A DNA stretch of 64,000 nt from Burkholderiales bacterium (lineage in GTDB: Bacteria; Pseudomonadota; Gammaproteobacteria; Burkholderiales; Casimicrobiaceae), in assembly GCA_016790165.1 (NCBI GenBank), contig JAEUPL010000032.1, positions 1 through 64,000 on the forward strand, read 5' to 3'. The notes below the pieces were generated by a model that ran no database searches, was not told the origin of the DNA, and saw only the letters and a list, made by a program, of their open reading frames with translations. The position numbers and the translations under genes are program-made. Below are positions 18,403-27,240 of the stretch, one piece after another (position 1 is the stretch's first letter; each line of letters starts with the position of its first letter).

Positions 18403-18642
18403 ATGACCATCGCCCGCATCTTTCAATCTGGTAACAGCCAGGCAGTGCGTTTGCCGAAGGAGTTTCGGTTCAACACGGATCGTGTCGAGATTTTCCGGCA
18501 GGGGAACGACATCATTTTGCGCGAGCGGCCGGCGACGGGCGCGGTGATTTTTGATGCGTTGGCGGAGCTGACGGAGCTGCCCCAGGACTTCATGAGCGAG
18601 GGCCGCGCGGATACGCCGCCGCAGGTGCGCGAGGGGCTTTAG
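18403..18642 (+). CDS. vapB: VapB-type antitoxin (AbrB/MazE fold)
   Basis: A 79-residue protein with the swapped-hairpin DNA-binding signature IFQSGNSQAVRLPKEFRF and VEIFRQGNDIILR, followed by a C-terminal tail (ALAELTELPQDFMSEGR) that should wrap the toxin. ATG 18403 is set by AAGGAG six bases upstream. Its stop is directly followed by the vapC start codon, so the pair is translationally coupled. Confidence 0.88.
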   Translation: MTIARIFQSGNSQAVRLPKEFRFNTDRVEIFRQGNDIILRERPATGAVIFDALAELTELPQDFMSEGRADTPPQVREGL

Positions 18643-19050
18643 GTGGCTGTTCGCTACGTGCTCGACACGAACATTTGCATCTACATCGCGAAGCACAATC
18701 CTCCGGCTGTTCGCGTGCGGTTTGCGGCGCACGCGGCCGATGCGCTGGCGATGTCAGTGATCACGATGGGCGAGCTGCGGCACGGGGCTGAAAAGAGCCA
18801 AGCGCGCGACAGGTCGCTGGCCACGTTGCAACAGTTGGTGGCGGTGATCCAGGTGATGCCGCTCACGGAGGCGGCGGGTCGTCATTACGGCGAGATTCGC
18901 AGTGCGTTGGAGCGCGCCGGGCAAACCATTGGCAACAACGATCTGTGGATCGCGGCGCATGCTCGCGCTGAAGGCTGGGTACTGGTGACCAACAACGAAC
19001 GTGAATTTCGCCGGGTGGAGGGCTTGGCGGTGGAAAACTGGGCGAGTTGA
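18643..19050 (+). CDS. vapC: VapC-type PIN-domain ribonuclease toxin
   Basis: A 135-residue PIN-domain protein. Acidic metal-binding residues are D8 (VLDTNICIY), E44 (TMGELRHG) and D100 (GNNDLWIAAHA), with the closing VTNNEREF loop. VapC toxins cut tRNA or rRNA when the antitoxin is lost. The start is GTG, abutting the vapB TAG. The final motif RVEGLAVENW is typical of the FitB/VapC branch. The pair borders the restriction island and may help keep it. Confidence 0.9.
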   Translation: MAVRYVLDTNICIYIAKHNPPAVRVRFAAHAADALAMSVITMGELRHGAEKSQARDRSLATLQQLVAVIQVMPLTEAAGRHYGEIRSALERAGQTIGNNDLWIAAHARAEGWVLVTNNEREFRRVEGLAVENWAS

Positions 19051-19088
19051 GTCAACACGACTGCGCCAAACTGCGATTTTCTTTTGGA

Positions 19089-19211
19089 ATGGCTTTTCGG
19101 CGGTAACGACCACTATACAGTCGTTACCGCAGGCTTTTCACTGATGTCGACATAATAATAAAACGCTCCGAGCGACCACCGGATGGTGGTTTGTGCAGAA
19201 AAGCTGTTAAC
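19089..19211. repeat. Dispersed 123-bp palindromic element, copy A
   Basis: First of four related intergenic elements (others at 30101, 49909 and 61147). It opens with ATGGCTTTTCGG and ends with GCAGAAAAGCTGTTAACC. The left arm holds a perfect nine-pair hairpin GGTAACGAC / GTCGTTACC. The right arm holds ACCACC / GGTGGT. GTCGAC lies at offset 57, near the centre. It sits between the convergent ends of vapC and the gamma-glutamyltransferase gene and could also act as a bidirectional terminator. Confidence 0.8.
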
Positions 19212-19249
19212 CGTATCCATCGACGGCGCACACCCACCGCACGAGCTCG

Positions 19250-20836
19250 TTAAAACCCCACCGCGCAGCCATCACGCCGCGGGTCGCTGCCGGTGATATA
19301 GCCATCGGGCGTCTTCCAGATGATCTGCCCGGAGCCGAAGTCCATGTAACTGTCCTTGTTCTCTTTCAACTTGTGGCCTCGCGCGGCGAGCTCACTGCGC
19401 ACGTCGGCGGGTGTCCACGGTTCGAGGTCCACTTCCAGCCCCAGTTCGGCGCGGAAGCGCGGCCCATCGAGCGCCGCCTGCGGGTTCTCGCCGAAGTCGA
19501 TCATGCGGATGGCCGTCTGCAGATGGCCCTGCGGCTGCATGTGGCCACCCATCACGCCAAACGCGCTCTGCGGCTGGCCGTCTTTCAAGATGAAGCCGGG
19601 GATGATGGTATGGAACGGTCGCTTGCCGCCGGCGACGCAGTTGGGATGCGCCGGGTCCAGCGTGAAGCCGTAGGCGCGGTTCTGCAGTGAGATGCCGTCC
19701 ACCACCACGCCCGAGCCGAAGCCGTAGTAGTTGGACTGGATCAGTGACACCATCAAACCGTTCCCGTCGGCAGCGTTCAGGTACACGGTTCCACCACGCA
19801 GCTCGGTGCTGGGCGAAAAATTCTGCGCACGCTTCAGGTCAATCAACCTGGCACGACTGCGCAGGAAGTCACGGTCAAGCATCGCGCTTGCCGACACATT
19901 CATGTACTCCGGGTCCGCCACCTGGGCGTGCACGTCACGGAACGCGAGCTTCATCGCCTCAATCGAGAGGTGCCAGTAGTCCGGGTGCGCCGGTCCGAGC
20001 GACTTGAGGTCGAAGTCTTCGAGCATGCCCAGCGCCATCAGCGCCGCGATGCCCTGGCCGTTCGGCGGGATCTCGGCGACTTCGTAGCCGCGATAGCTCA
20101 TCCGGATCGGCTCGACCCAGTCGGCCGTGTGCGCGGCGAGATCAATGCCTGACATCAGGCCACCGTGCGCCTTGGCGTGCGCCACGATGCGCGCGGCGAG
20201 TTGCCCACGATAGAACGATTCGCCTTCGCTTTCGGCAATCAGTCGCAACGCCTCAGCTTGCGCCGGGTTGCGGAACAGCTCGCACGGCGATGGGGCGCGG
20301 CCATGCGGCATGAAGTGCTCGGCGTAACCGGGCTGGTTTTGCAGGATCGGCACCGCCCGCGCCCACTGGCTCGCGATGATCGGCGTGACCATGTAGCCGC
20401 GTTCGGCGATGTCGATGGCGGGCGCGAGCAGGTCGGCGAATGGCAACTTGCCGTAACGCTTCGACAATGCCACCCAGCCGGCGATCGCACCGGGCACCGA
20501 CACGCTCATCCACCCGCGCATCGGCATGCTGTCCATGCCCTTGAAGGTATCCGGCGTCCATGCCTGAGGCGAGCGACCCGATGAATTGAGGCCATGCAGC
20601 GCCTTGTCCTGCGGGCTCCAGATCAGCGCGAAGAGATCGCTGCCGAGACCGTTGCTGCACGGCTCAACCACGGTCAGCACAGCTGCCGTGGCGATGATGG
20701 CGTCGACGGCGTTGCCGCCGGCGCGCATCATCTGCAAACCGGCCTGCGCGGCCAGCGGATGGGTGGTGGCAACCGCATTGCGCGTCATCAACGGCGAGCG
20801 GCCACCGGGGTAGGGGCGGGTAAAGTCAAAATTCAT
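19250..20836 (-). CDS. ggt: Gamma-glutamyltransferase-family protein
   Basis: A 528-residue Ntn-hydrolase precursor. The autoprocessing nucleophile is T350 in ELRGGTVYLN, which would split it into large and small subunits; a conserved region of the small subunit is GGKRPFHTIIPGF. The N-terminal large subunit shows TTHPLAAQAGLQMMRAGGNAVDA. Start ATG 20836 gives no signal peptide (MNFDFTRPYPGGR), unlike the periplasmic Ggt of enterics, so it is probably a cytoplasmic GGT or cephalosporin-acylase-like amidohydrolase. It stands alone, 109 bp from the secreted protein gene upstream. Confidence 0.82.
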   Translation of the reverse strand: MNFDFTRPYPGGRSPLMTRNAVATTHPLAAQAGLQMMRAGGNAVDAIIATAAVLTVVEPCSNGLGSDLFALIWSPQDKALHGLNSSGRSPQAWTPDTFKGMDSMPMRGWMSVSVPGAIAGWVALSKRYGKLPFADLLAPAIDIAERGYMVTPIIASQWARAVPILQNQPGYAEHFMPHGRAPSPCELFRNPAQAEALRLIAESEGESFYRGQLAARIVAHAKAHGGLMSGIDLAAHTADWVEPIRMSYRGYEVAEIPPNGQGIAALMALGMLEDFDLKSLGPAHPDYWHLSIEAMKLAFRDVHAQVADPEYMNVSASAMLDRDFLRSRARLIDLKRAQNFSPSTELRGGTVYLNAADGNGLMVSLIQSNYYGFGSGVVVDGISLQNRAYGFTLDPAHPNCVAGGKRPFHTIIPGFILKDGQPQSAFGVMGGHMQPQGHLQTAIRMIDFGENPQAALDGPRFRAELGLEVDLEPWTPADVRSELAARGHKLKENKDSYMDFGSGQIIWKTPDGYITGSDPRRDGCAVGF

Positions 20837-20945
20837 GGGGCGTAGCGGTAAAGAAGACCGGGGTCGCCGGAACGCCCCATTCAGGCGTCCCTGCAAAGAA
20901 CGCCCATTATCACGCGGCTGCCCCGCCGCCTGGTCGTACCTCGAT

Positions 20946-22040
20946 TCAACGACTCGCCGCCTCGCAGGCGCTGGGTGACACCCACGTCAGCGCGATGTCC
21001 GTGGGCGCATTGCGCAGGCACTGGCCTGCCAAACAGGAAAATCCACGCAATAGCACTCCGCCCGCCGCGCGCAGCAGCATCCCATCCTCGTCGCGTTGCG
21101 CGATGCGCTCCGGCGCGCGGTTGGCCGTTTGTTCGCGGTCATCATCGGTCGCGCGCCACTGGCAACGCCACGCATAGGTGCGCGAGGTGCAGCTCAAACT
21201 GCTGATCGCACGTGATGCACCAAGCGACTGGGTGACACGAAACGTGAACTCATTAATCGTGACTGGCCAGTCATATCTTTGGGTGTCCAGAAACAAGTGC
21301 AGCGCAGGCTGTTTGCCGCCGTCAGTGGCGGGCGCGCCCACGCTGCGCAAGCACAGGCGCTGCGCCTCGGGCGTGCGCGCAGACGCGGCTTGTCGCAGGC
21401 GAGAGAACACAGACGGCAGCCGGGTGTCGGTGAATGCGCCCGCGTAGCGCCGTTCCACTTCCGCGCAGCGCGCCGCGGGAAGTCGATCCAGGCGAAACAC
21501 GCGATCATCGGCACCCATGGCGTAGCTCAGCGCGCTGCGTTGGTCAGCGCGCGAGATCTGATCCGCGAGGGTGCGTAGCGGCCACGCCGCAGACAGCAAG
21601 TTGACCTGTAACTGCGCGCCGACACGCGTGAAGCGCATGGCCGAGGGCCGGTCGCCGCGATTCACACCGATTTCGCTCACGCAACTCGTCGCGCTGGCGT
21701 CGTCGCTGCACGTCACGTCGCTCGCGAGCAACGTGCCGCTACGCAGCTCGGCGTACACCTGCGGCGAGACGGTACGAGGTTGCGACGGATCCTCAAGCTC
21801 AGCCAGGTCGTCCACCGAAATTTCCAGATTCTTGCCGCGATCTACTGTGCTGATGTAGAGGGCGCGGGTTTGTTGTGCCGGCGACTTCGCGAGGTGGGCG
21901 TCGTCGTATACGCGGCCCCAACAAGTGCCTTGTTTGGGCGGAAACAAGTCATCGAGCGGCGCGCCGCCGACGGGCGACGAAACCGTCAGGAACACCATGG
22001 AAAACGAGGCGCAGACGATGCGGTGGGTACGAAGACTCAT
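20946..22040 (-). CDS. Secreted protein of unknown function
   Basis: A 364-residue protein not recognised by family. From ATG 22040 residues 1-28 are a signal peptide (RIVCASFSMVFLTVSSPVGGA). The mature part has several cysteines, some closely spaced (SLSCTSRTYAWRCQW, RGFSCLAGQCLRNAP), consistent with periplasmic disulfides, and otherwise beta-rich sequence. The gene starts 11 bases after the histidine kinase stop, so it is probably the third gene of the response regulator-kinase operon and may be a sensory partner or an output. No motif supports more. Confidence 0.6.
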   Translation of the reverse strand: MSLRTHRIVCASFSMVFLTVSSPVGGAPLDDLFPPKQGTCWGRVYDDAHLAKSPAQQTRALYISTVDRGKNLEISVDDLAELEDPSQPRTVSPQVYAELRSGTLLASDVTCSDDASATSCVSEIGVNRGDRPSAMRFTRVGAQLQVNLLSAAWPLRTLADQISRADQRSALSYAMGADDRVFRLDRLPAARCAEVERRYAGAFTDTRLPSVFSRLRQAASARTPEAQRLCLRSVGAPATDGGKQPALHLFLDTQRYDWPVTINEFTFRVTQSLGASRAISSLSCTSRTYAWRCQWRATDDDREQTANRAPERIAQRDEDGMLLRAAGGVLLRGFSCLAGQCLRNAPTDIALTWVSPSACEAASR

Positions 22041-22051
22041 TCGGAGATGTA

Positions 22052-23983
22052 TCAGTGAGTGACGGGAACCTGTGGCAGTGTGAGGGAAAGCACCATCCCA
22101 TCGGCCGTGCGTTGCCAGTCGATTACCGCGCCCAGTCGTGCGGCACGACTTCGCATCTGGCCGATGCCGTGACCGTGCGCTACGGTCGCTGGGTCGAAGC
22201 CGCACCCATTGTCGGCAATCGCAACCCGAACCCCCGCCGGTGGCCGTGACAGCGAGAGTGTGACGACCGATGCGCCGCTGTGTTTGAGCGCATTGCTCAA
22301 TGCTTCCTGCACCAAACGCAGCAGATTGAGGGCAGCGGACGGGTCCAGTGCGGGCGGTTCGCCCAGATTGTCGGCCACTTGCCAGTCGAGGCGCATCCCG
22401 AGCGACTCAAAGCGCGGCGCCATGCGATAGCGCAGCGTGCCCAGCAGCGACAGCGGGTCACGTTCATGCTCATCGAGCGAATCGACGGCGATGCGCAACT
22501 CATCCATGCAGTCCTGCAGCGTTTCGGTGAGCAGCCGGTCAGTATGCGCAGCGCTTCGGGACTGCCGCAAGGCGGTGGCGAGATGCATGCCCAGCCCGTC
22601 ATGCAAGTCGCCCATCACGCGGGTGCGTTCCTGCGATCGTGCTTGTTCACGTTCGGCCTCGCGCAGCTGCGCGAAACTCTGCTCCAGTTGCGCTCGCTGC
22701 GTCGCGACTTCGGACTGCAGGGACGATGCGAGATCACGCGTGCGCTGCAGCGCTTCCATGTAGCGCCGCGCCAGTGTGATCGTGATGGCGACAAAGAGCG
22801 GCAGGGCCGCATACTGCCGCATGAAAATTTCACCCTGACTTGATCGGTTGATGCCGACCTGATAGTCGTTCAGCAGCAGCAACAGGTAGGTGAGTGCGCC
22901 GCAGGCCACCGCGACCAGCTCCCCGGTCGGCCGTGCGATGGCGAGCCGCACCAGCCGTACCAGACCCCACACGGTAATGCCCACGCCAATCGCGGCAAGC
23001 ACAAGAAATCCCGCGTTGGCACGCGCGTAGTCGCTCGCGTGCAGAAAGTACCCCGTGGCAACTACGGCGTAACCCAATGCGGCCGGAAGGAACCAGCGCG
23101 GGCCAACGTAGCCGGGTTGGTATTCCTCGGAAAAGCGCATCGCAAAAATGCCAAACAAAGCCACAAACCACGCTGCGCCGCTGACGCAAAGCTCGGCAAA
23201 TAGCAGGTCAGGAATGACCGGGTGGGTGACCCAGTAATTGAGATTGCGCAGCGCCCACACCACCGCCGCGAAACCGAACCAGACGTAGGCACCATGCGCA
23301 CGATCACGCCACCCGATCAGAAGGACGAAGACTGCCAGCGTGAGGTTGATGACGATCGTAGCGGCGTTGCCCTCGGTCTGCCAGAACCGCCGCTCGCGCC
23401 ACGCGGGGTACAGTGCATCGTGCTCACCGATCCACACCGGCGCCAGGCCACTGCGGTAGCCGGGATGGCCGGCCACCAGCACCCAGAGCGACTGCGTGGC
23501 GTCCGCCCTGATCAACGCGCGAGGTATTTCGATCAGCTGGGGTGTGTAGAAATGTCGCGACAGGGGAAACGTCATGCGTCCAGCACCGCCCACGCGCGCA
23601 GTGTCGATCCAGACTTCGCCATTCATCGCCGCGACGGGCAGATACACCGTCGGGCGCTGCCACCCGTGCACTGCATTGGGCAGCTCCGCGCGGTACCAGA
23701 CGTAGCCGGAGTAATCGGGCCGACTGCCGTCCCAGTTATCTGGCAGGCGTACCGGGCGCAAGGTTTCGGCGTGCGGGGGCGACGCGGGGTAGCTGCGCCC
23801 GACCTCAGCGCTTGCCGTCTCGCGCAACTCGATGGCGGGCGCCGCCGTCACTTCGCGGTGGTCACCGAGGCGTACCCACAGAATGAACGAGATGACTGCG
23901 ACGAAGCATGCCAGGAGCGCCACGACGGCTCGACGCGTTGCGGCTTGCGTTGGCGCACCCGACGAAGTGGCGGCGCTCAGCAA
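22052..23983 (-). CDS. Sensor histidine kinase, 7TMR-DISM type with HisKA_3
   Basis: A 643-residue membrane kinase of the NarX/LuxR-partner class. After an N-terminal anchor (about 20-38) comes a periplasmic beta-sandwich (DNWDGSRPDYSGYVWYRAEL) and a block of about seven transmembrane helices (roughly 205-400) resembling 7TMR-DISM. A coiled coil leads to HisKA_3 with the phosphorylatable histidine in RVMGDLHDGLGMHL, then HATPase with VQEALSNALKHS and VAIADNGCGFDP. Start is TTG 23983, inside the last codons of the upstream regulator. Ligand unknown; DISM sensors often sense sugars or glycans. Confidence 0.85.
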   Translation of the reverse strand: MLSAATSSGAPTQAATRRAVVALLACFVAVISFILWVRLGDHREVTAAPAIELRETASAEVGRSYPASPPHAETLRPVRLPDNWDGSRPDYSGYVWYRAELPNAVHGWQRPTVYLPVAAMNGEVWIDTARVGGAGRMTFPLSRHFYTPQLIEIPRALIRADATQSLWVLVAGHPGYRSGLAPVWIGEHDALYPAWRERRFWQTEGNAATIVINLTLAVFVLLIGWRDRAHGAYVWFGFAAVVWALRNLNYWVTHPVIPDLLFAELCVSGAAWFVALFGIFAMRFSEEYQPGYVGPRWFLPAALGYAVVATGYFLHASDYARANAGFLVLAAIGVGITVWGLVRLVRLAIARPTGELVAVACGALTYLLLLLNDYQVGINRSSQGEIFMRQYAALPLFVAITITLARRYMEALQRTRDLASSLQSEVATQRAQLEQSFAQLREAEREQARSQERTRVMGDLHDGLGMHLATALRQSRSAAHTDRLLTETLQDCMDELRIAVDSLDEHERDPLSLLGTLRYRMAPRFESLGMRLDWQVADNLGEPPALDPSAALNLLRLVQEALSNALKHSGASVVTLSLSRPPAGVRVAIADNGCGFDPATVAHGHGIGQMRSRAARLGAVIDWQRTADGMVLSLTLPQVPVTH

Positions 23984-24690
23984 ATCCGCGGGCGCCCCTG
24001 TTCGTCCATACGACGGTTGTACTCGTAGAGCGCTTCCAGACGGGAGTTGACCGCCAGTTTGTCGTAAATCTTGCGGACATGCGTGCGCACGGTGTTGGTA
24101 GTAATTCCCAGCGCCGTTGCGACCTCAACGTAGCTAAAGCCCTTGCTGATGCCGGTCAACACGTCGAGCTCGCGTTCAGAGAGCGGACTGCCGGGCGCGG
24201 ACGGCGCCACGGCGCTGGTCGCGTCGTCACGCGGCCGAAACGCGGTGGTCGGCGACGTCTCTGTGCCGGGCGCTTGTCGCGTGCGGCGGATGAGTGTGCG
24301 GGCAATGCGCGGCGACAGTGGCGAACCACCGCTGCGCAAACAGTGCAGATGCTCGCGGATGGAATCGACACTGCCATCCTTAAGCAGATAGCCTCCCGCG
24401 CCCGCGTAGATTGCGGAGAGCACATTGCTCTCGTCGCCAAAAATGGAGAGCACCAGTACCTCGCGGCCGGGTGTGCGACACGCCTCGCGAATCACTTCCA
24501 GGCCACTGCCATCCGGAAGTCCCAGGTCGGTCAGCACCACATCGGCCGGCCGACCGGCACGCAGCCAGGCCAGCGCCTCCTGCACGGTGCCGCAGGCGTG
24601 CGCGAGCTGCGGCTCGCCGGCGGACGTCAGCAACGCCACAAGCCACTCGCGCGTGGGTACGTCATCCTCGACGAGTAATACCTGATCCAT
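23977..24690 (-). CDS. NarL/LuxR-family response regulator
   Basis: A 237-residue regulator. The receiver domain has the acidic pair E8-D9-D10, phosphoacceptor D55 (VVLTDLGLPDGSG) and K104 (GGYLLKDGS). A linker rich in P, S and T leads to a LuxR-type HTH: LSERELDVLTGISKGFSYVEVATALGI in two stretches, then NTVRTHVRKIYDKL. Start ATG 24690 is directly before MDQVLLVEDD. It overlaps the kinase gene by seven bases and should be its cognate partner. Confidence 0.9.
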   Translation of the reverse strand: MDQVLLVEDDVPTREWLVALLTSAGEPQLAHACGTVQEALAWLRAGRPADVVLTDLGLPDGSGLEVIREACRTPGREVLVLSIFGDESNVLSAIYAGAGGYLLKDGSVDSIREHLHCLRSGGSPLSPRIARTLIRRTRQAPGTETSPTTAFRPRDDATSAVAPSAPGSPLSERELDVLTGISKGFSYVEVATALGITTNTVRTHVRKIYDKLAVNSRLEALYEYNRRMDEQGRPRIC

Positions 24691-24921
24691 CGTGAAACGG
24701 AGTTTAAGCGCACGCCGCGAAGATGGGGTCGCATCGTCATGCGATGCGGTCGCATCAGCTCGGGCGTTACGCTTCCTGCAAGGCAAGCAGTGCGTGCTGG
24801 CTCAAAGTTTGTTCGGGCGTGTCCGAGCCGTTCACCGGTTTACAAATGATTACACGTCGTCGGGCTACACGCTGGCACGGATGGTTGCGTCGCCTCGTCT
24901 TTCCCTTGGCAACGTTTGCGT

Positions 24922-24948
24922 TGACTGGTTCAATCGTCACTCATAATC
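24922..24948 (+). promoter_or_regulatory. Candidate sigma-70 promoter for the small secreted protein gene
   Basis: TTGACT at 24922-24927 and CATAAT at 24943-24948 resemble -35 and -10 boxes, but the spacer is only 15 bp, so this is weak. It would place a transcript start about 15 bases before the ribosome binding site of the gene at 24970. The rest of the 279-bp gap towards the divergent response regulator shows no recognisable element. Confidence 0.35.
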
Positions 24949-24969
24949 ACTTAATCTCAGGAGCATTCC

Positions 24970-25287
24970 ATGAAACTCATCGCCTCAGTCGCTACCGCCC
25001 TCGTGGTCGGCCTTTCCGCCATTGCCGCTTCAGCGCAACCCACGCCCAACATCGACAAGACGCAAGCCAACCAGAACGCTCGCATTGCGCAAGGTCAAGC
25101 CACCGGCCAACTCTCCAACCGCGAAGCTGCACGACTGAAAGCGGGGCAAGCCAAAGTGGACGGCATGAAAGCCGCGGCAAAGGCCGATGGCAAGGTCACC
25201 CGCGCCGAACGTCAAGCGATCAAGCGCGAGCAAGCCAAACAGAGCCGTCGCATTGCCCGCCAGAAGCACGACGGCAACCGCAAGTAA
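24970..25287 (+). CDS. Small secreted basic/glutamine-rich protein
   Basis: A 105-residue protein with a clear signal peptide (MKLIASVATALVVGLSAIAASA). The mature part is highly polar, rich in Q, K, R and A, and predicted helical: QANQNARIAQGQATGQ, SNREAARLKAGQAKVDGM, KADGKVTRAERQAIKREQ. This pattern, with a repeated GQ-L-S/T-x-R-E-A unit, recalls a family of small hypothetical secreted proteins in Burkholderiales; no function is known to me. AGGAG seven bases upstream fixes the start. Confidence 0.72.
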   Translation: MKLIASVATALVVGLSAIAASAQPTPNIDKTQANQNARIAQGQATGQLSNREAARLKAGQAKVDGMKAAAKADGKVTRAERQAIKREQAKQSRRIARQKHDGNRK

Positions 25288-25448
25288 TCCCGCCCCGGTC
25301 GGCGAGTGGCGCTCGCGTGCGCGCCGACCGGCCCGAGGGTCAAGACGTCATCGTTCGCCTTCACTTTGCTCAAAGGTCCTCCCGAACGGTGACGCCCTGA
25401 CCTCCGGGCGTCTCGCCCGCGTTTTCTCGCATTGGCCTCTACCCCGAC

Positions 25449-26345
25449 ATGATCGCACTCTCCCCTGCTTTTCGTCGTCTCCTCAGCGTGGGTGTGCTCG
25501 CCCTCTCGTCGGGTGTGTCCTCCGCGTGGGCGGGCGCATCCAGTCTGGTCTCCGGCGGCTACGGCGCAGAACTCAAAATCGCCGTCGCCCCGCGCGATCA
25601 GGGGCGCGTCACGGGCTACTTCGTGACACTCGACCAAACCTGCCGGGTCTACTTCCACGGCCTGCCCAAAGGTGAGATCTATCAGATCGCGGTGACCAAC
25701 GCGGCAGACGCCAACTTCGCAAGTTACGGCGAACTGTGGCTGACCTACGATGGTGACACGCCGATTGTGCAGTTGAATGTCGCCATGCCACCCGGCTGCA
25801 AAAATGCAGCCCCCGACCTTGCCAAGCTCAAGTACCGTCTGCAATACAAGGCCGACTGGCAGGGCATTCGTCTAGTGAGCGCCAAGCGAGCGTACTTTCA
25901 TAGCGAGGCACACGAGAGCACCAAACAACGCGCATACGTCGTGAAATGGGATGCTGTTGCCGTGCTGCGCGAAACACCCGCGTTTGCCCGTGCGCAATAC
26001 CTCGACGACAAGGTTGCAACCACCGGTTGGCTGCGCCAGGAAGATGTTGCGCCACCCGACTTCACGCCCGAGATGAACTACGTGCGCACTCAGTTGCCGC
26101 CGATGCAGGGCAAGTGGCCGCAGGCCGCGCTGCCAGTGGAGGTGCGCGCTTTTCTGAACGCACGCGAACGCTGCGAACACTTCGAAGGCGAAGAAGGCAC
26201 CGATGCGGCACGCCAGAAATTCCTTGCCGCCGCGATGGCGCGCGAATGCGGTGACGCCACCTCACGGCACCGCGCCTTACTCTCGCAGTTTGCGGGTCGA
26301 GCCGCCGAGACGAAATTCCTCAAGGACAACGCGCCGCCCCAATGA
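25449..26345 (+). CDS. Secreted protein of unknown function
   Basis: A 298-residue protein with a signal peptide (RLLSVGVLALSSGVSSAWAGA). The N-terminal half has beta-rich sequence (SSLVSGGYGAELKIAVAPRDQGRVTGYF in two parts) with single cysteines at QTCRVYF and PGCKNAA that could pair. The C-terminal part is alpha-helical with paired cysteines (ARERCEHFEGEE, MARECGDATS). The family is not recognised. Its stop overlaps the next start as ATGA, so both proteins are probably made together. Confidence 0.6.
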   Translation: MIALSPAFRRLLSVGVLALSSGVSSAWAGASSLVSGGYGAELKIAVAPRDQGRVTGYFVTLDQTCRVYFHGLPKGEIYQIAVTNAADANFASYGELWLTYDGDTPIVQLNVAMPPGCKNAAPDLAKLKYRLQYKADWQGIRLVSAKRAYFHSEAHESTKQRAYVVKWDAVAVLRETPAFARAQYLDDKVATTGWLRQEDVAPPDFTPEMNYVRTQLPPMQGKWPQAALPVEVRAFLNARERCEHFEGEEGTDAARQKFLAAAMARECGDATSRHRALLSQFAGRAAETKFLKDNAPPQ

Positions 26346-27214
26346 TGACGCATCGCACCCTGCGCGCTGCGGCGCTTTCGCTGATCGCGCTTCTGGCGCA
26401 GTTGGCTTCGCTTGACGTGGGCGCGGCCGACGCCGAGCATCACTACAAGTCACCGATCACGCTCACCCCCGCGCCCGGCGTGCGGGTGGTGATGGAGCGC
26501 CGGGTTGACCAGTGGATGATTCACTACGGCGACGGCAAGTGGCAGAAGCTCGACGACACGCTGGAAGAGGCGGAAGCGGGCAAGGCGGGCATTGCCCTGA
26601 CCGCAGATTTCAACTACGACGGCTACCTTGACGTGGCCGTGCTCGCGGGCAGCGGTTACGCGGGAGCGATGACGACTTATGCGCTGCACCTGTGGAGCCC
26701 CAGCGAACGCAAGTTCAAACGGTTCAAACCGATACTCGGCAACCCCACCCTCGAACCCTCACGACAAGCGGTGATCTCGTGGGAGCGCGACGGACCGGCA
26801 TGGACCAGCACCGAGTACCGCGTGCGCAACGGCGTGCTCTCCACCGCCGTGGTTCGTGAGCAAAACGCGCTGCGCTGGCTGAACCTGCCGCTCGATCAAC
26901 TCACCATCTATCCGTCTGATAGCGGTAAAGTCACGGATAGCCGCATCATCGCCGGCGAGGCACCGAGCAACGTCGCGCCCGAAAATTTGCCGAGCGCCAC
27001 CGCCAAAATCAGCGAGAGCAAAGTCTGGTTGCACGAGCAACCCATGCCCAGCGCCCGTACCGGGATGTACCTGATCAAGGGCGACACGGTGACGCTGCTC
27101 GACTATCGCCCGTCCCGCGATGGGGATACCACCGAATACGGCTGGCTGTTCGTCCGTTTTGAAGGCAAGAAAAAGCTGGAAAAGTGGATTCCTGCAGGTA
27201 GCGTCGTTAACTGA
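26342..27214 (+). CDS. Secreted XAC2610-like protein with C-terminal SH3-like domain
   Basis: A 290-residue protein, signal peptide ending near DVGAADA. The core contains an FG-GAP-like calcium loop ADFNYDGYLDVAVLAGSG followed by TYALHLWSPSERKFKRF, the pattern of XAC2610-related periplasmic proteins. The last 80 residues (KVWLHEQPMPSARTGMYLIKGD and YGWLFVRFEGKKKLEKWI) look like a bacterial SH3 fold, often peptidoglycan-binding. Coupled to the preceding gene by ATGA. Role unknown; a periplasmic adhesion or envelope-binding function is inference. Confidence 0.6.
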   Translation: MMTHRTLRAAALSLIALLAQLASLDVGAADAEHHYKSPITLTPAPGVRVVMERRVDQWMIHYGDGKWQKLDDTLEEAEAGKAGIALTADFNYDGYLDVAVLAGSGYAGAMTTYALHLWSPSERKFKRFKPILGNPTLEPSRQAVISWERDGPAWTSTEYRVRNGVLSTAVVREQNALRWLNLPLDQLTIYPSDSGKVTDSRIIAGEAPSNVAPENLPSATAKISESKVWLHEQPMPSARTGMYLIKGDTVTLLDYRPSRDGDTTEYGWLFVRFEGKKKLEKWIPAGSVVN

Positions 27215-27240
27215 TTTCACACCATGAGCGAAGAAAAATC

